This document shows, piece by piece, positions 1-7,885 of a stretch of 64,000 nucleotides of DNA. A program made the position numbers and the translations under genes. The first letter of the stretch is position 1. Every line of letters begins with the position of its first letter. This DNA comes from QKMZ01 sp012965515 (GTDB lineage Bacteria > Cyanobacteriota > Vampirovibrionia > Obscuribacterales > Obscuribacteraceae): contig CALFMP010000037.1 in assembly GCA_937879965.1 (NCBI GenBank), positions 496,001-560,000 on the forward strand. The letters are read 5' to 3'. The notes below the pieces were generated by a model. It was not told where the DNA came from, ran no database searches, and worked only from the letters and a program-made list of their open reading frames with translations.

Positions 1-167
1 GAACGAGCAGCATGTGTAAGAAGAATGAACAGCAGATTGCACGCAAACCCGCTCAACGTTTGGGTTGACACGTTTACGGAGTTGCTCGGCACTCCGGAGC
101 GCACCGCTGGATTCGTCAACGGGTTTCCGTTAACGGCAGCCAGATAGAGTACGCGCTTCCGCTTCAT
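1..167. other. left-edge region, possible truncated gene
   Basis: Two frames are open at the edge and neither can be preferred. The plus frame starting at base 1 is open to a TAG at 145-147 (48 codons, no start inside the window). On the minus strand an ATG at 167 opens a frame that runs off the left edge (about 55 codons, beginning MKRKRVLYLAA). They overlap, so at most one is real. No domain is recognisable in either fragment. Confidence 0.25.
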
Positions 168-200
168 AGCAAGAAATCGAAAGGCATTGCACTTGCGCAA

Positions 201-944
201 TTATTTGCCGCGCAAAAATCTGTGCTTGTTCACATCAATGATCGGCGTTTTTGTTATGCCAGGAAATGCAAGCCTGGCAATCTCCGCAACCTCAGGCGAG
301 TTGGTGGAATGCGCTGTTGTAGCTGCATCCAGGCCACCCTCGGCAGACTTGATTTCGCCTGATCCGCCTTTCGGTAGATCTTTGAGAATACCTCTATTCT
401 CCGGGTGATAAACCCAGGGCTCTGGTGACTTTGCCTTTCCAGTTCTCACTGCATCATCGAGCGCATCTAGTAATGGCCGACCGCTACCATTTGTTGCTTC
501 CGTAGCCTTGACTCCGCTCACAATAGCGTCGTCTGCTGCACCAGCTGCGACGATTACATCTTCGCCTTTTGCCGCTGCGGCAATCGCTCCTTCTGACTTC
601 AATCCACCGGCTACAACACTTTCTGTTTTTGCACCGATTGCGGCAACTTCCTCGCCGGCGACAGCAAGTTGGCGACCGACCGGAGATTTACCCAGCTGCG
701 CCGCGATAGCAGCGGCATCGTCTGCGACAAAAATGGAACCGCCCAGTCCACTTAACATTCTACCGATGGGTGCACGTGCGAGATAGATTGCGCCCGCCGC
801 TGCGCCGATTCCTGCAATCGTGCTCAAAGCCTTGTGCTCTTTGACGAAGTCGATAACCTCACCGATCAAACTTTGATCGTGAGCATTCGCCGATTCGTTT
901 TCTGGGACCCCATCGCCTAAATTGGCTTCGAATGCCTGGACCAT
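201..944 (-). CDS. hypothetical Ala-rich protein
   Basis: Unrecognised protein of about 247 residues. The frame can be extended to a TTG at 968, but the ATG at 944 is preceded by AGG-rich sequence (GTGAGGCTAGGGCG) and is the likelier start. A short Gly/Ala-rich hydrophobic stretch (STIAGIGAAAGAIYLA) near residue 45 could be one membrane segment. The middle is a low-complexity Ala/Val/Gly/Glu region and the end is basic (NKHRFLRGK). Two plus-strand frames inside the gene (187-408, 508-786) look like shadows caused by the Ala-rich composition. No function is proposed. Confidence 0.55.
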   Translation of the reverse strand: MVQAFEANLGDGVPENESANAHDQSLIGEVIDFVKEHKALSTIAGIGAAAGAIYLARAPIGRMLSGLGGSIFVADDAAAIAAQLGKSPVGRQLAVAGEEVAAIGAKTESVVAGGLKSEGAIAAAAKGEDVIVAAGAADDAIVSGVKATEATNGSGRPLLDALDDAVRTGKAKSPEPWVYHPENRGILKDLPKGGSGEIKSAEGGLDAATTAHSTNSPEVAEIARLAFPGITKTPIIDVNKHRFLRGK

Positions 945-1278
945 CGCCCTAGCCTCACTGGGTTGCAAGAGGACCCCAAAATACTAGAACTTGACAAGCA
1001 AATTTAAAATGGTGAAAACACGCACAGAGATGTTTTCTTGTGAGTTTTTCGGGGGACTCTAAGGACTGCCTTAACGAGGAGGGGTTAACCATATACTGGA
1101 CGTTTCCACGCCACTGAGAAATCGAACCAACACAAGTCCACTTTTAAGGCACTACTACAACTGAATTCCTCTGACTCATATTGCTCAAGCACGCTCGTCT
1201 CATTCGCAAACTCAGAAGCGCAGATATAATTTGCAGCTTGAGCCGCCGACAAGCGTCGACGGCATAAGAGGTAACGTC
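945..1278. other. intergenic region with divergent promoters
   Basis: No convincing gene lies between the minus-strand Ala-rich protein and the plus-strand TPR protein. The short minus-strand frames here (1085-1300 and 1144-1428) run into the TPR gene antisense and have unconvincing composition. The right part holds the promoter described at 1203-1230. A purine-rich ACGAGGAGGGG (about 1074-1084) resembles a ribosome-binding site but no good frame follows it. Confidence 0.5.
1203..1230 (+). promoter_or_regulatory. sigma70-type promoter for the TPR gene
   Basis: A perfect -10 box TATAAT (1225-1230) follows a weak -35 box TTCGCA (1203-1208) with 16 bp spacing. Transcription would begin near 1237. 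This excludes the in-frame TTG at 1231 as the start and supports the TTG at 1279. Predicted from sequence only. Confidence 0.5.
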
Positions 1279-2613
1279 TTGCCATCTCCCAAAAACACAC
1301 AAGTAAAGGTGCTGTCGCTGGCTCTCCTGACTGCAGCGATCATGGCATTGCCATTGCAAGCACAGACGAGCGACAGTCCCTGGGCTCAAAGAGAAAATGA
1401 GGCAGAAGCCAACTTTGTCGCCGGGCAATACAGAGACGCAGAAAGCAAATGGAAAGAAGCAATTGACATTGCACAGAAAGATTCCAACAAGCTGAATTTG
1501 GCAGAAACGCTAAATCAGATGACGCACCTTTATTTGAAGCAACGCCGCTTAGACGAAGCACGTTCGAGCTTGCAAGCGGCGCTTGCCATCAGAGAAAAAG
1601 AGTTGGGCAAGAACAACCAAAAGACGGCGGAAACTCTTGGCAATCTCGCACTGGTTGAACACAAATCTGGACACGATGCTGATGCAGAGCGTTTGTACAA
1701 AGAAGTAATCGAGATCAAACGAAAGGATGCGAATTCAAATTCGCTAGCGATTACTCTCACTAATCTCGCAAATTTGTATGGCGAGATGCGTCGCATCGAA
1801 GATGCACGTAAGTTGTATTTGGAAGCACTGGAACTCGATAAGAAAACATACGGAGCAGATCACAAAGAGGTTGCGCAAGACTTCTTCAACCTCGGCGCTG
1901 TTATGTACCATCACAACTACAACAAGGAAGCTATCGAGTATCTCGATCAAGCGCTTGTGTTGTACGAGAAGTTGAATGATGCTCCCGGAAAAATCAAGAC
2001 ATTACACTACTTAGGTCTCAGCCACGCTGAAGAAAAATCGCACGGTAAGGCAATTGATGCCTATAGAAAGGCACTGACTATTCACTCGCAACTGAAGGGC
2101 GACAGACACCCAGACACTCTCGTACACCAACTGAATTTGGCGCGCACGCTCGACAGTAATGGTCAAAGCAAAGAGGCAGAAGACCTGTACAAAGATGCAG
2201 TCGGCACTGCATCTAAATATCACACTGACAGCAGAGTAAAACTGATCGAGTGCGCAGTCGAATACGCACATTTTTTAAAACGGCATGGGCGCAAAAATGA
2301 TGCCGAGAATCAATTGAAAGAGATTTTGCCGGTTTACGAGTCTCTTTCAGCCCATCACAGAAGAGAACTCTACGAGCTTCCGCGCGTTTACTCCGACCTT
2401 CTCAGAGAGCTAAAGAAAGAGGCTGAGGCCGACGCACTAGCGAAGAAGCATCTCGACGTCTTTGCACCGCACCATGTTTCAAAAGCGCCGTCCGAACAAA
2501 AACCTGGCGATGCGTCAAAGCAGACCCCACCGAAGTCCGTGAAAGAAAACGGAGCCGATATCAAATCAAACCCATCGGCAAAGCCAAAGGGAAAGTCAAA
2601 GACTAGAAAGTGA
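1279..2613 (+). CDS. exported TPR protein
   Basis: Exported tetratricopeptide-repeat protein of about 444 residues, presumably a protein-protein interaction scaffold in the envelope. The TTG at 1279 is chosen because AGAGG lies about 8 bases upstream, the product then begins with a normal signal peptide (MPSPKNTQ, hydrophobic core VLSLALLTAAIMALPL, then AQA-type cleavage), and the predicted promoter lies just upstream. The body is kinesin-light-chain-style TPR (repeats such as LAETLNQMTHLYLKQRRLDEA and ALAIREKELG), spanning most of the mature protein. The last 60 residues are a Lys/Pro-rich disordered tail (KPKGKSKTRK). Partner unknown. Confidence 0.85.
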   Translation: MPSPKNTQVKVLSLALLTAAIMALPLQAQTSDSPWAQRENEAEANFVAGQYRDAESKWKEAIDIAQKDSNKLNLAETLNQMTHLYLKQRRLDEARSSLQAALAIREKELGKNNQKTAETLGNLALVEHKSGHDADAERLYKEVIEIKRKDANSNSLAITLTNLANLYGEMRRIEDARKLYLEALELDKKTYGADHKEVAQDFFNLGAVMYHHNYNKEAIEYLDQALVLYEKLNDAPGKIKTLHYLGLSHAEEKSHGKAIDAYRKALTIHSQLKGDRHPDTLVHQLNLARTLDSNGQSKEAEDLYKDAVGTASKYHTDSRVKLIECAVEYAHFLKRHGRKNDAENQLKEILPVYESLSAHHRRELYELPRVYSDLLRELKKEAEADALAKKHLDVFAPHHVSKAPSEQKPGDASKQTPPKSVKENGADIKSNPSAKPKGKSKTRK

Positions 2614-2668
2614 AACTGCGCGGCAGTACTCGGTTTCGACACAGAACTACTCAAACCCGAAAGTAAAA

Positions 2669-3481
2669 ATGCAGCTCCAAGCAGAAATTAAAGACGACAA
2701 CTATCAGGAATTGCCGCGCCAGCAAGAGGCAATGTACGCAAAATCCACCGACACCTTCTTACGTGCCGATGCCAGCTCAGGCAAGCACTATTACGACTTA
2801 AACGCCGCGTCGAAAAGCTACTCCGGACCTTGGCTATTCGGCAAAGAACGCGTCGAAGTCAACGTCAATCGCATGCGCGGAAATTGGGTCCAGTGGTGCC
2901 CAATTCCTGCCGACATACGAGACGGTGTGCTCATGCGCGGCAACGTCATCTATCAAAATGCCGACGGCAGCTACCGTCAATCCGGCGATGTATACGAAGG
3001 TGTAATTGAAACGCACGGTGACAGATACTTCGTTGGCAAGACTCAACACACGTTCGTGTCACCAAACCTGCCCGGCGGGTCAATGAAAGTGATCGCAAAC
3101 ATTCGCATTTGCTTGAACGAGCGAATGGCATACAACCCGATGATGCCTCGCACCCAGCAATCATCTTCCATGGCGAGTTCACCTTCACCTAGTTACTCGC
3201 AATATCAGCAACAGCCTCAGTATCAGGAACAACCTGCTGTCGCGAGCTACAGCAATTACAGCACTAACAACTATCAAGCACCACAGCAACCCGCCTGGGG
3301 CGCTAGCCACAATGAAGTCGTCTCGCAACCGCAAGGCGATCAGGTGCAAGCAACCTACGGTGGCGGCGGCTCCAACTATTACGGTGGAAGTTCCTACGGC
3401 GGAAACTCAAACGCCGGAGGAGGACGCCGCGGTCAGCGCGACGCCAACACCTTCAGAAACGATCCCGACGGCGGATTCTAA
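2669..3481 (+). CDS. hypothetical protein with Q/Y/G-rich tail
   Basis: Unrecognised 270-residue protein 55 bases after the TPR gene, probably cotranscribed. Residues 1-160 look globular, with a Trp/Tyr-rich region (GPWLFGKERVEVNVNRMRG, NWVQWCPIPADI) and no signal peptide. Residues 165-270 are low complexity, first Gln/Ser/Tyr-rich (YSQYQQQPQYQEQ) and then Gly/Asn-rich (GGGGSNYYGGSSYGG). The tail resembles the prion-like or phase-separating sequences of RNA-binding proteins, but no RNA-binding domain is visible. It ends 6 bases before the convergent stop of the next gene. Confidence 0.7.
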   Translation: MQLQAEIKDDNYQELPRQQEAMYAKSTDTFLRADASSGKHYYDLNAASKSYSGPWLFGKERVEVNVNRMRGNWVQWCPIPADIRDGVLMRGNVIYQNADGSYRQSGDVYEGVIETHGDRYFVGKTQHTFVSPNLPGGSMKVIANIRICLNERMAYNPMMPRTQQSSSMASSPSPSYSQYQQQPQYQEQPAVASYSNYSTNNYQAPQQPAWGASHNEVVSQPQGDQVQATYGGGGSNYYGGSSYGGNSNAGGGRRGQRDANTFRNDPDGGF

Positions 3482-3487
3482 GCGTTT

Positions 3488-4924
3488 CTATTCCGGTTTC
3501 GGCTCTGGTTCTGAAGGAGCCACCGGCGCGTTTTTGCCCGTCAGAAGATGGGTGACAACGCACACGATTGTTGCAACTACGAGTAGAACAGCGATCACCT
3601 GAGTCTTTAGATTAGAAGGGGCATCGTTGCCCAATTCGATCAACGAGCCAGTCATGTAAGCGACCGACATCATGAGTGGTGGAACCAAAATGATGTTTTC
3701 GTGCTGTGGCAGTTTCAAATCATAAGCGTGTTGCAGAAAGACAGCCAGGAGCACAGCGCCAACGAGAACAGAAGACAGCAAGGCACCGGACGGCTCCGCA
3801 TGCAAGAAATAGTTAGACACTACAGGCAGTGTCACGCCAGCACCAACCAGAGCAAAAGGCAAATACTTGCGAGCCTCTGTTTCTCTAAACAGCGAACTGA
3901 TCACGAACATGGCGAGGATGCCACCGAACATCGCCGCATAGCAGTAGGTATGCATGATGTTGACGCCAGTGACATTCGAGTTGTACGCGGACAAGAAGCC
4001 TTGCAGCAGTACGCGTGAGGCGAAGAAGATGCCGACTATCTGCGCCAAGCCTGGCTTTCTAGCGACAACGGCACCGGAAGCTACTAGGCACAAGCCGAGC
4101 ATTCCGAAAAGACGTGTGGCAAGCAGCGTGAGGATTCCTACGAATACGAGAGATTTGAAGCCTTTGAGCATCTCTCCTTTCTCGCCTTCTTCCTGCGTCA
4201 TCTTTTCGAACAAGTAGGCGAAGAAATACGCTGCACCTCCAAGAGCTGCAATGGTTGCGATTTTCGGAGCGAGCAAGAGTTTGTTGATCACAATGAGGAG
4301 AAACAATCCGCCGCTGGCAGCGATGAGAATTCTTCTCCACCAATAGGGGTCATTTCCAACTAGAGGGCGTTCACTCCAGCGCAAGAAAAGACCGATGACG
4401 AGCGACGATAGGACAAGAGTGGTGTTTCGCACTTCGTCTCCCGTTGAGCCGCCGACCTTAAACCAAAATGCGCTTGTAAGAAAAACGAATGCAGGAAGAA
4501 TGTCTTCAAACGTGGATTCAGGCAGCTTGTGCATGTTCTCCATTGCTTTCCAGCTGAGCAGACCAATTAAGCTTGAAGTAAGGTCTCCCAAAACTGCACC
4601 TGGGTGAAGTACCACAACTGCAGAAAGGACAAGTAAAAGGATGGAGCGATAGAAAACAGGTAGGCCGATTTGGCTGAGCAAGTATGGAACCACTACGCCA
4701 AGCGCGATGTAGGCGATGTCCCAGTAGCTGCAGACTTTGGCAAATGTTCCGACAAACGCGAGTGAGCAGAGCGGAATCAATACATATAAAAGCGGCTTGA
4801 TCGATGCGACTAGATTTTTGGTGGACAGCTCTTTCCAAACTTTCGCTCGAACGAAGCTCCAAAGAAAGATGACTGCCAGAACTGCGCCAAATAGATTGAG
4901 AATGTTGCTGGACATTGCCATCAT
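3488..4924 (-). CDS. polytopic inner-membrane protein
   Basis: Protein of about 478 residues, very hydrophobic, with roughly 12-14 predicted membrane helices and short loops. It ends in a charged Pro/Glu tail (APVAPSEPEPKPE). The frame extends to a TTG at 4936, but GGGAGGG abuts that codon. The ATG at 4924, or one of the Met codons just after it, leaves a more workable spacing. No transporter, glycosyltransferase or O-antigen-ligase motif was recognised. Tail-to-tail with the upstream gene with only 6 bases between stops. Function unknown. Confidence 0.75.
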   Translation of the reverse strand: MMAMSSNILNLFGAVLAVIFLWSFVRAKVWKELSTKNLVASIKPLLYVLIPLCSLAFVGTFAKVCSYWDIAYIALGVVVPYLLSQIGLPVFYRSILLLVLSAVVVLHPGAVLGDLTSSLIGLLSWKAMENMHKLPESTFEDILPAFVFLTSAFWFKVGGSTGDEVRNTTLVLSSLVIGLFLRWSERPLVGNDPYWWRRILIAASGGLFLLIVINKLLLAPKIATIAALGGAAYFFAYLFEKMTQEEGEKGEMLKGFKSLVFVGILTLLATRLFGMLGLCLVASGAVVARKPGLAQIVGIFFASRVLLQGFLSAYNSNVTGVNIMHTYCYAAMFGGILAMFVISSLFRETEARKYLPFALVGAGVTLPVVSNYFLHAEPSGALLSSVLVGAVLLAVFLQHAYDLKLPQHENIILVPPLMMSVAYMTGSLIELGNDAPSNLKTQVIAVLLVVATIVCVVTHLLTGKNAPVAPSEPEPKPE

Positions 4925-5194
4925 CGCAGTTACCAACCCTCCCGGGAGACGCGTGTTAGACTAAATCGGTGAATCCACATATGTGTTGCATTTCGTGGTT
5001 GAACAGGACAAAGAACTCCCACCTGAGAAGCCCTACAATACACTGTTTTGGGACTGATTTCAGGTTTGAGCCGGACGCTTATAAACTTCTAGCCGACCAT
5101 TATGAATGTAACACGAAACCTGTTTTCAACCTGTTAGAACTGGGCTAAGAATGCGCGAGATTTGAGCAAGGGCTGAGAAGGAAAAATACGGCAC

Positions 5195-6172
5195 ATGCGA
5201 TTTGTTTATCCAGCGATTGTACTCTCGGTATTCGCGCTTTCCATGTGCCTTTTGGTGATGAACACAGTTTTCGTAAGCCCAAAGGAAGAGGCGTTTGCTT
5301 TTCTTGAGAATCTAAAACACAACGAGCTAAGCCGTGCAGTGAAGCGCTTTGGCGGCAATGTTTGCCGTTGCCCGGCAAAGGGCGGCTGGGGTTCGTACCT
5401 AATATATGTATCCGCGCAGGAGCCTAACCTTGCCTTTACAGTAGGAAAGAATTTCTCTGTTGGTGAACCAAAGATTCACAAGGTCAATCACCCGAAGAAG
5501 AAGGCAGTGACCGTTTTCTGGGAGACACCAGAAGACACCGTGGTGGACGTTCCCATCAAATTTGAGAAGAACGACAGACCGTTTTTCCTTCCGCTCAAAA
5601 TGGCGTACGGTTACAAAATGACCGAAGAAGAGCTGATTGCTTTTTCCAAGGATCCTGACCACGAGGCATACAAAGGCTTCTATCTGCGATTGCGTCCTTC
5701 CATAGAGAAGAACGCCATTCTGCCACCCAAGGGAGCGATTTCCGAGGAAGCCGAATTGGAGTTTCAAGCAATCTTGAAAGACAAAAGCAGATTGCTTAAG
5801 AAGGATAAGGACGCCTTAGAGTTGGAGCGCCGGCAAAATGAGCAAGCAGCACAGGAACTTCGCGAGATGTTCGGCGACGAAGCGGCGGATTATGTAGAAC
5901 CGAAGGATGCCGGTCCAGTCGTGAAGGCTGATGGAACGGAGATGTCCAAAGAGGAGATTGAGAAGCTTCTGCCACGTCTCGATAACTGCCTGGTTCGATT
6001 GCATGTTGTCCGAAAAGGTCAATTGAGAGACTGGACGATTTTTCACTTCGCCGTCATTGCGAACATTATGGACATGCCTGATGGAACGCAATTGAAACTG
6101 AAACATTCGCAAGCGCCCGGCTACACTATGGACGAAGTGCGCCCGCAGTTGAAAGAAGAACAGGGCGAATAG
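5195..6172 (+). CDS. hypothetical membrane-anchored protein
   Basis: Unrecognised 325-residue protein. An N-terminal hydrophobic helix (FVYPAIVLSVFALSMCLLVM) acts as a signal anchor or uncleaved signal. The exported part begins with a mixed alpha/beta region reminiscent of NTF2-like folds (SPKEEAFAFLENLKHNELSRA). A charged helical region at about 190-225 (KDKSRLLKKDKDALELERRQ) is a likely coiled coil, and a second beta region closes the protein. AAGGA precedes the ATG. A bidirectional hairpin follows the gene. No function is proposed. Confidence 0.7.
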   Translation: MRFVYPAIVLSVFALSMCLLVMNTVFVSPKEEAFAFLENLKHNELSRAVKRFGGNVCRCPAKGGWGSYLIYVSAQEPNLAFTVGKNFSVGEPKIHKVNHPKKKAVTVFWETPEDTVVDVPIKFEKNDRPFFLPLKMAYGYKMTEEELIAFSKDPDHEAYKGFYLRLRPSIEKNAILPPKGAISEEAELEFQAILKDKSRLLKKDKDALELERRQNEQAAQELREMFGDEAADYVEPKDAGPVVKADGTEMSKEEIEKLLPRLDNCLVRLHVVRKGQLRDWTIFHFAVIANIMDMPDGTQLKLKHSQAPGYTMDEVRPQLKEEQGE

Positions 6173-6199
6173 TTTTCCAGCAAGATGCACCTTCACACC

Positions 6200-6220
6200 G
6201 GGCGATGCATGGCATCGTCC
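6200..6220 (-). repeat. REP-like palindrome, copy 1
   Basis: Stem GGGCGATGC, loop ATG, GCATCGTCC, one G-T wobble. Read on the minus strand it is GGACGATGCCATGCATCGCCC, the same element as at 16866-16894 and 17821-17850. It sits in the gap between two convergent genes. Confidence 0.6.
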
Positions 6221-6229
6221 CAGTAAAAC

Positions 6230-6250
6230 GGGGGCGTGCAACGCGCCCCC
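6230..6250 (-). terminator. rho-independent terminator between convergent genes
   Basis: Hairpin GGGGGCG / 7-base loop / CGCCCCC. On the minus strand it is followed by GTTTTAC, a short U-tract, as expected for terminating the 7855-6257 gene. It lies 7 bases after that gene's stop and may also stop transcription of the plus-strand gene ending at 6172. Confidence 0.7.
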
Positions 6251-6256
6251 ACGCTC

Positions 6257-7855
6257 TTACGGGCGAATGTCCTTCAGAAGAACAATTGGAGACGAGCCTT
6301 GCTGGGCGCGCTTCTTCGCTTCCTTGGCGCCAGCGAGCAGCATGCCAATATCGTCGCAGTCTTCCGGTAGACCGGCAATTCCCATCGCAATTGCGATGTA
6401 GCGAGAGTCGAGGTCGCAAACGGGCGACGACAAAATTGCTTGCGTTATGCGATTTGCCACAACAGAGGCAGCATTTACATTCGTATAAGGCAGAAGAATC
6501 ATGAATGCGAAGGTTTCGAAGTGAGCAAGCAAATCAATTTTTCTCGTTATCAAATTGATGCGTTTAGCAATTTCGCGAATGTGCGGAATGGGCAGGGGCT
6601 GCGGCCCTTCAGGGGTGCGCATAGCCATCTCAAAAACGATGAGTGAAAACGGCAGTCCACTCGATTCAAATCGGAAAAATTCTTGCTCGACGAAGTGAAG
6701 AATCAGAGGATAGTTGATTAGATCTGTTTCCGGTCTTAGCAAACTGCGCATTCCGGCTTGCACAGTAGCGCGGTCGATACCCATTGCTTCCAGCGGCATC
6801 TGTTGCTGCACTTGCGCAGCCTTGTTGGAGATGACGACCAGGTCACATTTGACAAGGTTGTACAAAATCGGAAGCCATTCAGTCTTCGCCATCGGACGGC
6901 GACGCAAGACATCAAATACGGTGCTCTGATTATCGATGCACTGATACATCAGTTTTTGCATATTCAAATCGAGTGGAATGCCATTGTAGACAGCTCGCTC
7001 AAAATCAGCCTCTGTCAAATTGGGCAGTCGCCTGACCAGAAAAGATTCCATACTAAGTCCATGAGTGCTCAGTTCACGCACGTATTCGCGCAACGGAGTG
7101 CCCTGCTGCACCAAAGTTTCAAGACTCTGACTAACGGTGCGCGCCGTTGTTCGCTCATTGTCATGGAATTCAAAACGACCATCTTGCCAGGTGATCATTT
7201 CGATAATCGCCATATCGCCTTGAGAATCGAGAGCATTTGCATGCAAGGGCTTACCACTCTCGAAATAAATTTCTGAGCCGCCCTGAGGGCCTTCTATGTA
7301 CAACTTCCCAGTCAGCTCATGCATAGCAACGGACAAAAGTAATTTCGGTACTTGAATGTTCTTCAAATCACCCTGCATAGACGCTTGCGCCTGAGCTGCT
7401 TGCAGACCGGCCCCAGCGTTTCTAAAAGCCTGAGCAAGGTTATCGGCGCCTGAACTATTGTTTCTAAAACCGGACAGTGTAGTAATTTGTTCAGCAGATT
7501 CTTCTACAGGACCGCCCATGCATTCTCGGGTAACGATGTTGTGAATCAAGGCAACGTCGGGGCTTTGGTAACTCCATGCCGGCGAGTTCTGATTTGGATT
7601 ATTGGCAGCACTGGGGTCGTCTCTAAACTGAGCATAAAAAAGCCAGATAGGATCGGAATCGTCCGCGGGGCATCTCACGGATAACATCTTTTCGTGATGT
7701 TGGCTCTGATTGATGAAGACGAGTTCGACGACACGTCCGCGCGCCTGCTGTGCTTGAGCCAGCATCTGCGCCACATGCTCGTAAGCCGGAAGTGTGCCCA
7801 AGGTTGGCATGCGAATCGGTGGTGGCGGCGGCTGTGGTTTTGGTGGTCGATACAT
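6257..7855 (-). CDS. DUF4388 protein with degenerate GGDEF domain
   Basis: 532-residue cytoplasmic protein, paralogous to its upstream neighbour. After a Pro-rich start (PPKPQPPPPPIRMP), residues about 160-250 form a DUF4388/PATAN-type domain (LTGKLYIEGPQGGSEIYFES, then a WQDGRFEF strand). The last 150 residues have the outline of a diguanylate cyclase: LLAHFETFAFMILLP sits where active enzymes have ARYGGDEFAILLP, and IAIAMGIAGLP plus the AGAKEAKKRAQ helix match the end of the domain. The GGDEF signature is replaced by ETFAF, so no cyclase activity is expected. It may be a sensor, scaffold or nucleotide-binding regulator (inference). It starts 30 bases after the stop of the paralogue, implying one transcript. 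Confidence 0.85.
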   Translation of the reverse strand: MYRPPKPQPPPPPIRMPTLGTLPAYEHVAQMLAQAQQARGRVVELVFINQSQHHEKMLSVRCPADDSDPIWLFYAQFRDDPSAANNPNQNSPAWSYQSPDVALIHNIVTRECMGGPVEESAEQITTLSGFRNNSSGADNLAQAFRNAGAGLQAAQAQASMQGDLKNIQVPKLLLSVAMHELTGKLYIEGPQGGSEIYFESGKPLHANALDSQGDMAIIEMITWQDGRFEFHDNERTTARTVSQSLETLVQQGTPLREYVRELSTHGLSMESFLVRRLPNLTEADFERAVYNGIPLDLNMQKLMYQCIDNQSTVFDVLRRRPMAKTEWLPILYNLVKCDLVVISNKAAQVQQQMPLEAMGIDRATVQAGMRSLLRPETDLINYPLILHFVEQEFFRFESSGLPFSLIVFEMAMRTPEGPQPLPIPHIREIAKRINLITRKIDLLAHFETFAFMILLPYTNVNAASVVANRITQAILSSPVCDLDSRYIAIAMGIAGLPEDCDDIGMLLAGAKEAKKRAQQGSSPIVLLKDIRP

Positions 7856-7885
7856 TTTGTTCGCTTTTTCCGGCTTATGCTGATT

